From positions 1,102,659 through 1,166,658 of the forward strand of contig NZ_RCDC01000004.1 of NCBI RefSeq assembly GCF_003651185.1: DNA of 64,000 bases, written 5' to 3'. Below the pieces are notes generated by a model. That model saw nothing but the letters and a program-made list of their open reading frames with translations, had not been told where the DNA came from and searched no databases. The first letter of the stretch is position 1; every line of letters starts with the position of its first letter. The DNA comes from Stenotrophomonas rhizophila. Lineage in GTDB: Bacteria; Pseudomonadota; Gammaproteobacteria; Xanthomonadales; Xanthomonadaceae. This document shows positions 26,411 through 37,120 of the stretch, piece by piece. A program made the translations under genes and the position numbers.

Positions 26411-27118
26411 TCAGCCTCGCGCAGCCCACCAGGTCAGCCACAGCGTACGCATCGGCGTGGCCTGGTACTGACGGTCCTGCGCCCAGGTCTGCTGGCGGGC
26501 ACGGGCCAACGCGGCGTACAGCCGGCGGGGCCGCGGGCCGGCAACCCGCGCCGGCCACTTCGCCAGCAACTGCTGCGCCCACCTGCGCGGTGCGGCGGTG
26601 TCATCCTCGGCCAGCAGCGAACGCGGAATGGCGGCAACGCCACTCTCGTGCAGCCGCTGGGCCAGGGTCTGCAACAGCACCGGGGTGGCGACATCGCCAC
26701 GCGCCGGGGTATCGAACATCACCGCTTCGACCGCGGCCACCGCGGCCGCATAGGCCTGCAGCGCGCGCAGCGCCTGCGCCGGATCGACCGGCACCGCACG
26801 CGCGTCGATCAGATCCGGCAGGGTCTCGGCCAGCTGCGCCCACGGCGCGCGCACCGGCTCAAGCACGCGGCCCAGCGGATGGCGCGAGCGCTGTGCGGAC
26901 CAGCTGCGCAGCTCTTCACCCCACCACGCCAGTTTGGCGTCGGACGGCAACGGGTCGCCGGCGGTATTGAGGATGTCGTCGAACTCCTGCAGCAGCGAGA
27001 ACCACGCCACCACCAGGGTGCGCTGGTGCTCGGGCACGAAGCGTTCGGCCACCTGCCACTCGGGCCAGCGGGTCCGCCACTTGTCCAGGAAACTGTCCAG
27101 GGCGCTGGGAGTACTCAC
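26411..27118 (-). CDS. Squalene/phytoene-synthase-like protein
   Basis: 235 residues, alpha-helical. WFSLLQEFDDILNTAGDPLPSDAKLAWWGEELRSW resembles the first aspartate-rich region and the following helix of squalene/phytoene synthase-family proteins. The second Asp-rich motif (DxxxD, YCY..VA) is not evident, so catalysis as a prenyl synthase is doubtful. Related non-catalytic members such as NDUFAF6 act in complex assembly, and I cannot choose between these. GTG start (27116-27118) with AAGGAAT upstream. It lies 18 nt after the gph-like gene, in the same run as ubiG. Confidence 0.6.
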   Translation of the reverse strand: MSTPSALDSFLDKWRTRWPEWQVAERFVPEHQRTLVVAWFSLLQEFDDILNTAGDPLPSDAKLAWWGEELRSWSAQRSRHPLGRVLEPVRAPWAQLAETLPDLIDARAVPVDPAQALRALQAYAAAVAAVEAVMFDTPARGDVATPVLLQTLAQRLHESGVAAIPRSLLAEDDTAAPRRWAQQLLAKWPARVAGPRPRRLYAALARARQQTWAQDRQYQATPMRTLWLTWWAARG

Positions 27119-27136
27119 GGTGTATTCCTTGAAAGG

Positions 27137-27820
27137 CTAGAGCGTGCGCGGAAGCGGCCACGCCTTGGCATGTTGCAGGTGTTCGGGACGTGCGATCAGC
27201 GTGTCGGCGCCCCAGGCCATGGGATCGTCGGCATCGAGCCGATAGCCCCACAGCGCGGCGACCGAGGCCATGCCGGCGGCGTTGGCGGCGACGATGTCGC
27301 GCTCGTCATCGCCCACGTAGACACAGGTACCCGGGGCGATGCCCATGCGCTCGGCGGCAGCCAGCAGCGGCAGTGGATGCGGCTTGCGCTGGGCCAGGGT
27401 ATCGCCGCCGATCAGCACCTTGCAGCGCTGTTCCCAGCCCAGCTGCGGCACGATCAGCCGGGCCAGGTATTCGGGCTTGTTGGTGACGATGCCCCACGCG
27501 CAGCCGGCCGCATCGAGCGCGTCGAGCATCCCGGCGATGCCATCAAACAGCACGGCATGCTGGCCGATCAGGCCTTCGTAGCGCGCCAGGAACTCCGGCA
27601 CCAGCGCATCACGCTCGGCCTGCCCCAGCTCGGGAAAGGCCACCGAGACCATCGCACGCGAGCCCTTGGAGACCACCGGGCGCAGCGCACCCAGGGTGAT
27701 CGGCGCGCGCTCGCGCGCGGCCAGCATCGCGTTGGCGGTGGCCAGCATGTCCGGTGCGCTGTCCAGCAGGGTGCCGTCCAGATCGAACAGCACCGCCGGC
27801 GGGAAACCGAACTCAGACAC
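27137..27820 (-). CDS. gph: HAD-family phosphatase (Gph/MupP-like)
   Basis: 227 residues of HAD subfamily [15 protein letters not shown] (motif I), TNKP (motif II), K in QRKPHPLPL (motif III), [12 protein letters not shown] (motif IV). Family members include phosphoglycolate phosphatase. In Pseudomonas the homologue adjacent to ubiG is MupP, the N-acetylmuramic acid 6-phosphate phosphatase of cell-wall recycling. The same neighbourhood (deaminase-ubiG-phosphatase) here makes MupP at least as likely. Starts with GTG 27818-27820 overlapping the ubiG stop by 8 nt. Confidence 0.8.
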   Translation of the reverse strand: MSEFGFPPAVLFDLDGTLLDSAPDMLATANAMLAARERAPITLGALRPVVSKGSRAMVSVAFPELGQAERDALVPEFLARYEGLIGQHAVLFDGIAGMLDALDAAGCAWGIVTNKPEYLARLIVPQLGWEQRCKVLIGGDTLAQRKPHPLPLLAAAERMGIAPGTCVYVGDDERDIVAANAAGMASVAALWGYRLDADDPMAWGADTLIARPEHLQHAKAWPLPRTL

Positions 27821-28544
27821 GAGCCGCGTCGTCCGGCTTGACCGCGTGGGCCAGGTAATTGATGTCGGTGCGCGTGCTCAGGCGGGCACGGTTGCGCCAC
27901 GGCTCATACGCCATGCCGCTGACATCGCGCAGGTTGAAATCGGCCTCGCGCAGCCACTTGCCCAGCTCGGCCGGCTTGATGAAATCCTGGTAGTGGTGCG
28001 TGCCCTTCGGCAGCAGCCGCGCCACGTACTCGGCACCGACGATCGCCACGGCGAACGCGGCCGGGGTGCGGTTCACGGTGGACAGGAACAGCTGGCCGCC
28101 CGGCTTGAGCAGGCGATGGCAGGCGGCGATGATCGCGCCCGGGTCCGGCACATGCTCGAGCATTTCCATGCAGGTGACCACATCGAAGCTGCCCGGCTGT
28201 TCGGCGGCCAGGTCTTCAGCGGCCTGCACGCGGTAGTCGACCGTGACGCCCGACTCCAGCCCGTGCAGGCGGGCGACCTTGACCAGTTCCGGGGCCAGAT
28301 CGATCGCGGTGACGTCCGCGCCTTCCTTGGCCAGCGCCTCGCTGAGCAGCCCGCCACCGCAGCCGATATCGAGCACGCGGGCACCGCGCAGGGTGACGCG
28401 CTGGGCGACGTACTGCAGGCGCACCGGGTTCAACGCGTGCAGCGGCTTCTGCGGGCCATCGACGTCCCACCAGCGGTTGGCGAGCGCGGCGAACTTGTCC
28501 AGTTCGGCCTGATCGAAATTGGTGGAAGCATGGGGGGTGTTCAT
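27813..28544 (-). CDS. ubiG: UbiG, ubiquinone O-methyltransferase
   Basis: SAM-dependent enzyme performing both O-methylations of ubiquinone synthesis. 243 residues. [27 protein letters not shown] is the typical N-terminal block; [16 protein letters not shown] is the SAM site; [12 protein letters not shown] and the loop [14 protein letters not shown] are characteristic of UbiG. ATG at 28542-28544 with AAGGATCCCC upstream. It follows the deaminase gene by 16 nt. Confidence 0.95.
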   Translation of the reverse strand: MNTPHASTNFDQAELDKFAALANRWWDVDGPQKPLHALNPVRLQYVAQRVTLRGARVLDIGCGGGLLSEALAKEGADVTAIDLAPELVKVARLHGLESGVTVDYRVQAAEDLAAEQPGSFDVVTCMEMLEHVPDPGAIIAACHRLLKPGGQLFLSTVNRTPAAFAVAIVGAEYVARLLPKGTHHYQDFIKPAELGKWLREADFNLRDVSGMAYEPWRNRARLSTRTDINYLAHAVKPDDAARV

Positions 28545-28560
28545 GGGGATCCTTGATGCA

Positions 28561-29904
28561 TCAAGCACGGATGTGTCGGATACGCTCGCGCCACTGGCGG
28601 GCGTTGGCGACGATCGCGGCGGTGTCCATGCCGACCAGTTCGCGCTGGACCAGCTTGGGCTGGCCGGCGATCCAGACATCGCTGACCTGGTGGCGGCCGG
28701 CCGCGTAGACAAGCTGAGAGAGCACATGGTGCAACGGTTGGGTTTCCAGCGCGGAGAGATCCACGCAGACCAGATCGGCCTGCTTGCCGACCTCGATCGA
28801 GCCGATGCGGTCGCCGAAGCCCAGCGCGCGTGCGCCGCCCAGGGTGGCCGCACGCAGCGTGGTGGCCGCGTCCAGCGCGGTGGCGTCATTGGCCACGGCC
28901 TTGGCCAGGATCGCCGCGGTGCGGTTCTCGCTGAACATGTCCAGGTCATTGTTGCTGGCGCAGCCATCGGTGCCGATCGCCAGGTTCACACCGGCGCGCT
29001 GCAGCGCGCACGCCGGGCAGAACCCGGAAGCCAGCTTGAGGTTGGATTCGGGGCAATGCACCACGCTGACGCCGCGCTCGGCGCAGAGGTGGATCTCGGC
29101 CTCGGTCAACTGGGTCATGTGCACCGCGATCAGGCGGTCGTTGACCAGGCCGAGCCGATCCAGACGCGCCAGCGGACGCTGGCCGTGCAGCTTGAGCGAG
29201 TCGCTGATTTCCTGCGCGGTTTCATGCGTGTGCAGGTGCACCTGCATGTCCAGCTGGTCGGACAGCATGCGCACGCGTTCGAAGTTCGCGTCGTTGACGG
29301 TGTACGGCGCGTGCGGGGCGAACGAGGTGCCGATCAGCGGATCGTTGCGCCACTGGTCGTGCAGGTCGCCGGCCTTGGCGAAGTACTCGTCGTCGGTCTT
29401 GGCCCAGGCGGTCGGGAAATCGATGATCACCGCACCGACCAGCGCACGGAACCCGTGCTGCTTGTAGACGGCGGCCTGGACGTCGGAGAAGAAGTAGTTT
29501 TCGTTGGCGCAGGTGGTACCGCCGCGCAGCATCTCGGCGATCGCCAGGGTGGTGCCGTCGGCCACGAACTCCGGCCCGATCACCGCCGCTTCCACCGGCC
29601 AGATGTGCTGCTGCAGCCAGACCATCAGCGGCAGGTCGTCGGCGACGCCCCGCAGCAGGGTCATGGGATTGTGGGTGTGCGCGTTGACCAGACCCGGCAT
29701 CAGGGCGGCGTCGGGACGCGAGACGGTCTGGACGGGGGCAAAGCGCGCACGGGCCTCGGCGCGCGGCAGGATCGCGATGATTTCGCTGCCACGTACGGCC
29801 ACGGCGTGGTCTTCCAGCACCACCGCATGCGGTTCGATCGGGACCACGTAACCGGCTTCGATCAGCAGGTCACAGGTTTCGGGAATGCGTGCGGTGTCGG
29901 TCAT
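28561..29904 (-). CDS. mtaD: MTA/SAH deaminase-type amidohydrolase (TRZ/ATZ family)
   Basis: 447 residues, amidohydrolase superfamily. [17 protein letters not shown] (HxH metal site), [37 protein letters not shown] (metal-binding Asp) and [12 protein letters not shown] are hallmarks of the methylthioadenosine/S-adenosylhomocysteine deaminase family. A Pseudomonas homologue next to ubiG acts on methylthioadenosine, and synteny supports the same here. ATG at 29902-29904. First gene of a likely mtaD-ubiG-gph-SQS-like operon. Confidence 0.88.
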   Translation of the reverse strand: MTDTARIPETCDLLIEAGYVVPIEPHAVVLEDHAVAVRGSEIIAILPRAEARARFAPVQTVSRPDAALMPGLVNAHTHNPMTLLRGVADDLPLMVWLQQHIWPVEAAVIGPEFVADGTTLAIAEMLRGGTTCANENYFFSDVQAAVYKQHGFRALVGAVIIDFPTAWAKTDDEYFAKAGDLHDQWRNDPLIGTSFAPHAPYTVNDANFERVRMLSDQLDMQVHLHTHETAQEISDSLKLHGQRPLARLDRLGLVNDRLIAVHMTQLTEAEIHLCAERGVSVVHCPESNLKLASGFCPACALQRAGVNLAIGTDGCASNNDLDMFSENRTAAILAKAVANDATALDAATTLRAATLGGARALGFGDRIGSIEVGKQADLVCVDLSALETQPLHHVLSQLVYAAGRHQVSDVWIAGQPKLVQRELVGMDTAAIVANARQWRERIRHIRA

Positions 29905-30070
29905 GCGGGCTCACTTTGCTGGAGAAACAGGTCAGCCTACGGCAGGGCCTACCTCGAACCTTCAGAAGACCGGTCCCATGCTGGACGGCTACCGCGATGC
30001 TTCTGGAGGACTAGCCCCTGAATCAGGGACGGCCGCGAAGCGGCGGGGTGTGGATGCGGGTGAGTTGGGG

Positions 30071-30097
30071 CCCACGATCCGCGGCGCGGATCGTGGG
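30071..30097. terminator. 12-bp palindrome between efp and mtaD
   Basis: CCCACGATCCGC-GGC-GCGGATCGTGGG, a perfect 12-bp stem, in the 227-bp gap downstream of efp. No T-tract on either strand, so it could be a terminator or a dispersed repeat. I see no gene in 29905-30131. Confidence 0.45.
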
Positions 30098-30131
30098 AGC
30101 GCCAGCGCGGATGCGCTGCCGCGTACCCGGA

Positions 30132-30701
30132 TTACTTGCCTGCGCGTGCGGAGTATTCGCCCGAGCGGGTGTCGACCTTGATGATTTCATCCTGGTTGAC
30201 GAACAGCGGCACGCGGACCACCGCGCCGGTTTCCAGGGTGGCCGGCTTGCCGCCGCCGCCCGAAGTGTCGCCACGGACGCCCGGATCGGTTTCGGTGATC
30301 TTCAGTTCCACGAAGTTCGGCGGCTGCACGAAGATCGGCTCGCCGTTCCACAGGGTGACGATGCAGGACTCTTCGCCCTTCAGCCACTTCTCGGCGCCGC
30401 CCATGCCGGCCTTGGTGGCCTGCACCTGCTCGAAGGATTCCGGGTCCATGAAGTGCCAGAACTCGCCGTCGCTGTACATGAAGTCCATATTGGTATCGAC
30501 AACATCGGCCTTCTCCACGTCATCGGTAGCCTTCATGGTCATTTCGACCACACGGCCCGACTTGATGAAGCGGTACTTCATGCGGGTGAAGGCCTGGCCC
30601 TTGCCCGGCTTGACGTATTCGGTCTCGGTGATGACCGCTGGTTCATTGTTGACCAGGATCTTCATCCCGTTCTTGACGTCGTTCATGCCAACAGTGGCCA
30701 T
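30132..30701 (-). CDS. efp: Elongation factor P
   Basis: Relieves ribosome stalling at polyproline. 189 residues with the three-domain EF-P pattern. The tip loop is KPGKGQAF with Lys34 at the modified position, matching the presence of epmB next door. The C-terminal signature is ..[31 protein letters not shown] at 30699-30701 with AGGAG upstream. The gene is divergent from epmB across about 100 bp, so both may share a regulatory region. Confidence 0.96.
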   Translation of the reverse strand: MATVGMNDVKNGMKILVNNEPAVITETEYVKPGKGQAFTRMKYRFIKSGRVVEMTMKATDDVEKADVVDTNMDFMYSDGEFWHFMDPESFEQVQATKAGMGGAEKWLKGEESCIVTLWNGEPIFVQPPNFVELKITETDPGVRGDTSGGGGKPATLETGAVVRVPLFVNQDEIIKVDTRSGEYSARAGK

Positions 30702-30749
30702 GCTGAAACTCCTGAATGGGCAAACGCCGCGCAGGCGCGGCGAGCCGGA

Positions 30750-30755
30750 TAGAAT
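30750..30755 (+). promoter_or_regulatory. Possible -10 element for epmB
   Basis: TAGAAT in the efp-epmB divergent spacer, 48 nt before the epmB start. A small palindrome (CCCACCGACACCGGTGGG) follows at about 30764-30781. Confidence 0.3.
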
Positions 30756-30803
30756 GGGAAATCCCACCGACACCGGTGGGGTGACTCGATATTTCTGACC
30801 CAC

Positions 30804-31832
<1,029 letters not shown>

Positions 31833-31834
31833 CG

Positions 31835-33961
31835 TCAGCTGCCCGATTCGAGCAGCTGCACCACCTCGGTCGCGCTGACCGGATGGCTCAGCCAGTAGCC
31901 CTGGGCCAGGTCGCAGCCGCGCTGGGCCAGCAGATCGAACTGCACTTCCTGCTCGATACCTTCGGCCACCACGGTGATCCCCAGCGCATGGGCCATGGCG
32001 ATGATCGCCGTGGTCAACGCCAGATCGTCCGGGTCACGCTGCATGTCGGCCACGAAGCTCTTGTCGATCTTGACCCCGTCCACCGGCACCTGGCGCAGAT
32101 GACTCAGGCCGGAGAAGCCGGTTCCGAAATCGTCCAGCCAGACCTTGACGCCGGTCCGGTGCAGCTTGTCCAGCAGCGCGGCAGCCAGCATTTCATCGCC
32201 GATCACGGCGGTTTCGGTCAGTTCCAGGTGCAGGCGCGACGCCGGCAGCCCGGTGTCGCGCAGGCACTCGGCGACCAGAGTCGGCAGCTCGCCGCCCCGC
32301 AGCTGGCGCGGTGACACGTTGACCGAGACGAACAGCCCTTCACCATCGGCGCCGGGTGGCCACTGCACCGCCTCGGTGCAGGCCGCGCGCAGCACCTTGG
32401 GGCCGATCACCTCGATCAGCCCACTCTGCTCGGCCACTTCGATGAACACCGAGGGCGGAATCGTGCCCAGGGTGGGGTGCTGCCAGCGCAGCAGTACCTC
32501 CACGCCGACCATGCGGCGGTCGCGGGTCCGGTAGATCGGCTGATAGGCCAGCCGCAGTTCGCCGCGCTCCCAGGCACCGCGCAGCTCCTGCTCCATGTGC
32601 ACGCGGCGCTCGACCGCGTGATCCATGGCCCGGCTGTAGTAGCGGTAGCAGTTCTTGCCGGCCATCTTGGCCTGGTACATCGCGATGTCGCCGTTCTTGA
32701 GCAGCGTGGTGGCATCGGCGGCATCGTCCGGAAACAGGGTCACGCCGATCGAGGTGCCCAGGAACAACTCGCGGCCCTGCACCACCAGCGGCTTGCCCAG
32801 TTCACGCACGAGTATCTCGGCCAGCTCACGGGCCCCGGCGGGAACATCGCCGTCACCGATCAGGATCACGAACTCATCGCCACCGAAGCGCGCCAGCAGC
32901 GCCTCATCGCCGCCGGCCTGGGCCACCGCCGCGCTGATCCGCTGTGCGAACTGCAGCAAGGCCTCGTCACCGGCCTCGTGGCCCAGCGTGTCGTTGACGC
33001 GCTTGAAATCGTCCATGTCAGCGAACAGCAGCCCCAGCCGATGCCCGGAGGCCCGCGCCGCCATCAAGCGGTGATCCAGCGCCTCGCGGAAAGCCAGCCG
33101 GTTGGTCAGCCCGGTCAGGGCATCGGTATAGGCCATGTGCCGCACCTCACGGTCGTGCCGGGCAATTGCCTGGCTCATGCGACCGAACGCGCGCATCAGC
33201 TCACCGACCTCATCCTGGCGCCGGATCTCCGGCATCTGCAGGGTGTAATCGCCGGCCTCGATCTGGCGGGCGGCACCGGCCAGCCAGCGGATCGGCGTGA
33301 CCAGGGTGCGCTGCACGTAGATGATCACCACCGCGCCGATTCCAACCAGCAGGCCGAGCATCAGCAGCAGCCAGCCCAGGTGCCGCTTGCCGACCTGCTG
33401 CAGGCGATCGCCCAGGGTCTGGTTGGCCTGCTGCTCCATGGCCTGCACATCGTCCAGCGCCATCCCCACGCGCACGCCGCCGATCCGCTGGTTGCCGATC
33501 ATGATCGGCATCGCGTTGTCGAGCACCTTGGGCGACTGCTGCACCACCAGCGCGCGCGCGCCGGCCGCGCCCGCCGCGAGCGGATCGGTCATCGGCTGGC
33601 CAAACTCGAGCACGTCCACCGTGCCGTCGTGGATCAGCCTGCCGTTGTCATCGAATACCAGCACATAGCGCACCACCTGCTGCCGCGAGGTATTGCGTAC
33701 CAGCGCGCCGACCTGCTCCAGGTCGTTGTAATAGAGCGGATTGGCCAGCGCATCGGACAGCTCCCGCGCCAGCGCTTCGCCACGGCTGCGCACACTGCGG
33801 TCGAACAGGTCATGGATGACCGTCCCGCTGAGGTGCTGCACCTCATCCTGCATCGTCGCCTGGCGCCCCAGCACCACGGCCACGATCGCCACCACGACCA
33901 GCATCGCGCCGCCCATCGCCAGCACGAAGCGGGCCTGCATTCCCGAACCCAAGCGACTCAT
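31835..33961 (-). CDS. Membrane GGDEF-EAL (c-di-GMP) signalling protein
   Basis: 708 residues. A membrane helix (about 12-32), a periplasmic sensor of ~160 residues, a second helix (about 195-217), a HAMP-like linker, a GGDEF domain (RFGGDEF near 357-363) and an EAL domain. The GGDEF active site is intact. In the EAL domain the signature is EVL (488-490), while [27 protein letters not shown] and QGYWLSHP are conserved, so phosphodiesterase activity is plausible. Its ATG overlaps the stop of the PhnD-like gene (33958-33961), pointing to a sensor pair. Confidence 0.9.
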   Translation of the reverse strand: MSRLGSGMQARFVLAMGGAMLVVVAIVAVVLGRQATMQDEVQHLSGTVIHDLFDRSVRSRGEALARELSDALANPLYYNDLEQVGALVRNTSRQQVVRYVLVFDDNGRLIHDGTVDVLEFGQPMTDPLAAGAAGARALVVQQSPKVLDNAMPIMIGNQRIGGVRVGMALDDVQAMEQQANQTLGDRLQQVGKRHLGWLLLMLGLLVGIGAVVIIYVQRTLVTPIRWLAGAARQIEAGDYTLQMPEIRRQDEVGELMRAFGRMSQAIARHDREVRHMAYTDALTGLTNRLAFREALDHRLMAARASGHRLGLLFADMDDFKRVNDTLGHEAGDEALLQFAQRISAAVAQAGGDEALLARFGGDEFVILIGDGDVPAGARELAEILVRELGKPLVVQGRELFLGTSIGVTLFPDDAADATTLLKNGDIAMYQAKMAGKNCYRYYSRAMDHAVERRVHMEQELRGAWERGELRLAYQPIYRTRDRRMVGVEVLLRWQHPTLGTIPPSVFIEVAEQSGLIEVIGPKVLRAACTEAVQWPPGADGEGLFVSVNVSPRQLRGGELPTLVAECLRDTGLPASRLHLELTETAVIGDEMLAAALLDKLHRTGVKVWLDDFGTGFSGLSHLRQVPVDGVKIDKSFVADMQRDPDDLALTTAIIAMAHALGITVVAEGIEQEVQFDLLAQRGCDLAQGYWLSHPVSATEVVQLLESGS

Positions 33962-34887
33962 TCCACTTCCATCCGCACGCGCGTCAAGCCTTGTTTCAAT
34001 TCATCCAGCCGGTGCTGCATCTGCGCATCCACCCGGTGGAACCCGGACGTACCAAAAAATGTTTTCAATGCCGGCTGCGCCTGCGGATCCGATGCGGCAT
34101 CCAGCAGCACCTGCTGCAACCGGTCGCGCACCTTCGGATCCAGGTCGTCACGCACCATTTCGACCGCACGCGGATACGGTTCGGTGCGATGGATGATGCG
34201 GAAATCGCGCAGGAAATTGGCCGGAATGCGCTTGGCATCGGACCAGTCCACGCTGCTCACCGCACCGGCATCGACCAGCCCCTTATGGACGAACGTGGCG
34301 ATGTTCGATTCCGACCGGGCGAACACGTAACCCACCGTATCCGGCGCGGCGACATCGCCGATCGAGGCCAGGATTTCCGGCGTCTCGCCATGCTGCAGCA
34401 GGGTCATCACCGGCACCAGATACGCGCTGGTGGAGGCCACGTTCTGCAACGCCAGGGTGTGCCCACGCAGGTCTCCCAGCGTCTGGATGGGGCTGTCGCG
34501 GCGCACGAAAAACACGGTGTAGTAGTCGCGAACGCCGCTGCGCTCGGTCAGCAGCAGCGGCCTGGCGCCGCTGCGCAACCCCAGCGCGACGGCGGTACCG
34601 GAGGTCTCGGTCACCCAATCGACACGGCCGCGGCGCAGGTAACTGCCCATCTGCTGGGTATCGCGCGCCATCAGGATGCGGCCTTCGGTGATACCAACAT
34701 CGTGCATGCGCGGAATCACGTAATCGAGCAGGGGCTGCAGTTGCGCATAGTGTGACCTGGGGTCGTCGCTGATCCGGCCCAGCACCAGCACTTGAGCGGG
34801 CCCGGCCCACACCGGGCCGGTCATCGCGACGATGGCCAGACACAGCACTACGCTCTGCAGCAGCCTTCGCAGTCCCGACAAGCCCAT
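33958..34887 (-). CDS. PhnD-like periplasmic binding protein
   Basis: 309 residues: signal peptide (RLLQSVVLCLAIVAMTGPVWA) and a PhnD/phosphate-phosphonate type binding fold. LGRISDDPRSHYAQLQPLLDYVIPRM, DWVTETSGTAVAL, VFFVRRDSPIQTLGDLRGHTLALQNVASTSAYLVP and a C-terminal PEP..VRDDLDPKVRDRLQQVLL part are typical. No ABC permease or ATPase is adjacent; instead the next gene, overlapping by 4 nt, is the GGDEF-EAL protein. It is therefore more likely a ligand sensor for that receptor than a transport component. ATG 34887 chosen because GGGGGGAGTG precedes it. Confidence 0.85.
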   Translation of the reverse strand: MGLSGLRRLLQSVVLCLAIVAMTGPVWAGPAQVLVLGRISDDPRSHYAQLQPLLDYVIPRMHDVGITEGRILMARDTQQMGSYLRRGRVDWVTETSGTAVALGLRSGARPLLLTERSGVRDYYTVFFVRRDSPIQTLGDLRGHTLALQNVASTSAYLVPVMTLLQHGETPEILASIGDVAAPDTVGYVFARSESNIATFVHKGLVDAGAVSSVDWSDAKRIPANFLRDFRIIHRTEPYPRAVEMVRDDLDPKVRDRLQQVLLDAASDPQAQPALKTFFGTSGFHRVDAQMQHRLDELKQGLTRVRMEVE

Positions 34888-34942
34888 CACTCCCCCCAAG
34901 GAATCGAGACAGACTACCCGAAAAAATGAGAACTGCGTCAGC

Positions 34943-35716
34943 TTACAGGGGCTTATTGGTCGCCAATCTCGCCATGCGCTGTGCGTCGGAGAGGATGCCG
35001 CGCAGCAGGCGCACTTCCTGTTCGCTCAATTCGGTGCGCAGAAACAGGCGGCGCAGCTTGCGCATCGCCGATTCAGGGGCACGGCCCTTGTGGAAATCGA
35101 TCTCATCCAAGGTGTCACCCAGCTGGCCGAACAGGCCTTCCACCTGGGCATGGCTGGCCGGCGCTTCGCCGAAGCCGGGGTCGGCCGGGGCGGCGGCCGG
35201 GGCATCGGCCGCGCCGAGAATGGCCATGCGCACTTCATAGGCCAGCACCTGGACGGCGGCGGCCAGATTCAATGAACTGAAGTCCGGGTTGGACGGAATA
35301 TGGACGGCGGCGTGGCAGAGCTGCAGCTCTTCATTGGTCAGGCCGGTGCGTTCACGGCCGAACACGAAGGCCACTTCGGCCGGCTCGGCCGCCTTGGCCA
35401 GCACGCGCTGGGCAGCCACGGCAGGCAGCAGCTCTTCCAGCTGGACCCGGCGCGAGCGGGCGGTACAGCCCAGCACGAACCGGCAGTCGGCCACGGCCTC
35501 GGCCAGGGTCGCCACGACCGGCGCGTTGCCGAGGACGTCTTCGGCACCGGCCGAGCGTCGGAAGGCCTCTTCATCCAGCGGTTTTTCCGGGGCGACCAGG
35601 ACCAGGCGGCCCAGGCCCATGGTTTTCATGGCGCGTGCGGCCGCCCCCATGTTTCCGGGGTGCTGGGTGCCGACCAGGACAAAGCGGATGCGGGCGGGAG
35701 CGGTTTGAACGGACAT
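34943..35716 (-). CDS. trmJ: TrmJ, tRNA (Cm32/Um32) 2'-O-methyltransferase
   Basis: 257 residues, SPOUT superfamily. RIRFVLVGTQHPGNMGAAARAMKTMGL at the N terminus and the knot region VAFVFGRERTGLTNEELQLC..IPSNPDFSSLNLAAAVQVLAYE are the TrmJ signatures. A C-terminal helical extension (LGDTLDEIDFHKGRAPESAMRKLRRLFLR) is also typical. ATG 35714-35716. It stands divergent from suhB and 55 nt ahead of the PhnD-like gene, so it may share a transcript with the c-di-GMP pair. Confidence 0.94.
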   Translation of the reverse strand: MSVQTAPARIRFVLVGTQHPGNMGAAARAMKTMGLGRLVLVAPEKPLDEEAFRRSAGAEDVLGNAPVVATLAEAVADCRFVLGCTARSRRVQLEELLPAVAAQRVLAKAAEPAEVAFVFGRERTGLTNEELQLCHAAVHIPSNPDFSSLNLAAAVQVLAYEVRMAILGAADAPAAAPADPGFGEAPASHAQVEGLFGQLGDTLDEIDFHKGRAPESAMRKLRRLFLRTELSEQEVRLLRGILSDAQRMARLATNKPL

Positions 35717-35835
35717 GAACAGGCCAAATGCGAGCAGGACAGCGACAAATGGTAAACTGTGCGGCCGGCCTCTGCGCCGGGACCGCTCTTTTCCCCCGCC
35801 AAACCCCTACTCTGCCTTTACGGGAGCTTTTCGCC

Positions 35836-36663
35836 ATGCAGAAACCCGCCGTCACCGTCATGGTCAAGGCCGCCCGCCTCGCCGGCAACGTCCTGTTGCG
35901 CAACATCAACAAGCTCGAGGCGTTGAACGTCGTGCAGAAGGGCCGCATGGACTATGCCAGTGAAGTCGATGCAGATGCGGAAAAGGTCATCGTCAAGGAA
36001 CTCAAGCGCGCCTATCCCGAATACGGGATCATGGGTGAGGAAGGTGGCGTGCAGTCGGTCAACCGTTACATGTGGGTCATCGATCCGCTGGACGGCACCA
36101 GCAACTACCTGCGCGGCTTCCCGCATTACTGCGTGTCCATCGCCCTGGTCGAGAACGGTGAGCCGATCGACGCGGTGATCTTCGATCCGCTTCGCAATGA
36201 ACTGTTCACCGCCAGCCGTGGTGCGGGCGCGGTGTTCAATGACCGCCGTATCCGGATTGCCGAGCGCAAGGATCTGGGCGGCGCGATGATCCATACCGGT
36301 TTTGCACCGCGTGAGCGCCAGCGCACGAGCGCGCAGCTGAAGGCGGTGGACGCGCTGCTGGTACAGGCCGAAGACGTGCGCCGCACGGGTTCGGCGGCGC
36401 TGGATCTGGCCTATGTGGCCTGTGGCCGTGCCGATGCGTACTTCGAGGCCGGTGTGAAGGCCTGGGACATCGCCGCCGGTGTGCTGCTGGTCCGTGAGGC
36501 CGGTGGCCGTGTGTGCGATTTCAAGGGCGCGACCCCGGCCCGCATGGACAGCCGTGGTCCGGAAACCCAGCAGATCGTCGCGGGCAACGTGAAGATCAGC
36601 GATGCGCTGCAGAAGGTGCTGGTCAATACGGGCTACGCGGCGGAGTTCGACGCGAAGTTCTGA
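35836..36663 (+). CDS. suhB: SuhB, inositol-1-monophosphatase family
   Basis: 275 residues. Metal-binding motifs [19 protein letters not shown] and the C-terminal [18 protein letters not shown] are all intact. In E. coli SuhB also works in rRNA antitermination complexes. ATG 35836; an in-frame start 36 codons upstream would add an arginine-rich stretch not seen in the family. It is followed by a terminator at 36690-36716. Confidence 0.95.
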   Translation: MQKPAVTVMVKAARLAGNVLLRNINKLEALNVVQKGRMDYASEVDADAEKVIVKELKRAYPEYGIMGEEGGVQSVNRYMWVIDPLDGTSNYLRGFPHYCVSIALVENGEPIDAVIFDPLRNELFTASRGAGAVFNDRRIRIAERKDLGGAMIHTGFAPRERQRTSAQLKAVDALLVQAEDVRRTGSAALDLAYVACGRADAYFEAGVKAWDIAAGVLLVREAGGRVCDFKGATPARMDSRGPETQQIVAGNVKISDALQKVLVNTGYAAEFDAKF

Positions 36664-36689
36664 TCGGGCTGGATCTGATCTGCAGGATG

Positions 36690-36716
36690 ACGGCGCCTTC
36701 GGGCGCCGTTGTTGTT
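36690..36716 (+). terminator. Terminator after suhB
   Basis: ACGGCGCC-TTCG-GGCGCCGT followed by TGTTGTTTG on the plus strand, 27 nt after the suhB stop. UUCG-type tetraloop. Confidence 0.8.
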
Positions 36717-36778
36717 TGTGGGCTGTCATCGTGCGCCGTTCTGGACGCGTCATAGCGAGCCTGGCTCGTCGTGCTTCG

Positions 36779-36800
36779 GTAGTGCCGACCGCTGGTCGGC
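36779..36800 (+). repeat. SMAG/REP palindrome
   Basis: GTAG-TGCCGACC-GCT-GGTCGGC: GTAG head directly followed by a 7-bp stem with a GCT loop. This is the form closest to the published Stenotrophomonas SMAG repeats that I see here. Confidence 0.75.
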
Positions 36801-36861
36801 TGCTGTTGAATGCTGGCAACGGTAACGGCAACGGCAGCGGCAGCGCTTCCATTGCTGAGGG

Positions 36862-36977
36862 CGAGAGGCCGGTGGGTAGCCTGGGCCAAGACGCGCCGTA
36901 AACCCATCCCTGGGGGCTCGTGGGTGCCATCCATGGCGCCCTGACGGTCTTGGCCCAGGCTACCCACCGGCCTCTCG
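36862..36977 (+). repeat. REPIN-like palindromic element, copy 3
   Basis: Perfect 31-bp inverted arms (36862-36892, 36947-36977) enclose a core starting CGCCGTAAACCCATCC at 36894, as in copies 1 and 2. The inner hairpin here is GGTGCCAT-CC-ATGGCGCC, while copies 1 and 2 have TGCGGCAT-CC-ATGCCGCA. Both arms of the hairpin changed together, so the fold is kept. Confidence 0.85.
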
Positions 36978-37070
36978 ACAGATCTCGATGTGGCGGATGG
37001 GAGAGCTCAACGCTCCTGACATCTACTGGACGGCACTGACATTTTTTGGTCGCGGGCGCCCGCCCAACAA

Positions 37071-37096
37071 AAAACGCCCGGCGGGAGCCGGGCGTT
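37071..37096 (-). terminator. Terminator after htpX
   Basis: AACGCCCGGC-GGGA-GCCGGGCGTT, with TTTTTTG following on the minus strand; begins 24 nt after the htpX stop. Confidence 0.88.
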
Positions 37097-37120
37097 CTGC
37101 TCTGCGCACTGCGGTGTGGG

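Larger units (their letters stand above)
36664..37120. other. Intergenic region with terminators and repeats
   Basis: 457 bp between convergent suhB and htpX. It holds the suhB terminator (36690-36716), a GTAG-headed palindrome (36779-36800), an imperfect GGCAACGGTAACGGCAACGG micro-repeat (about 36816-36835), the third palindromic element (36862-36977) and the htpX terminator (37071-37096). No convincing gene. Confidence 0.8.
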
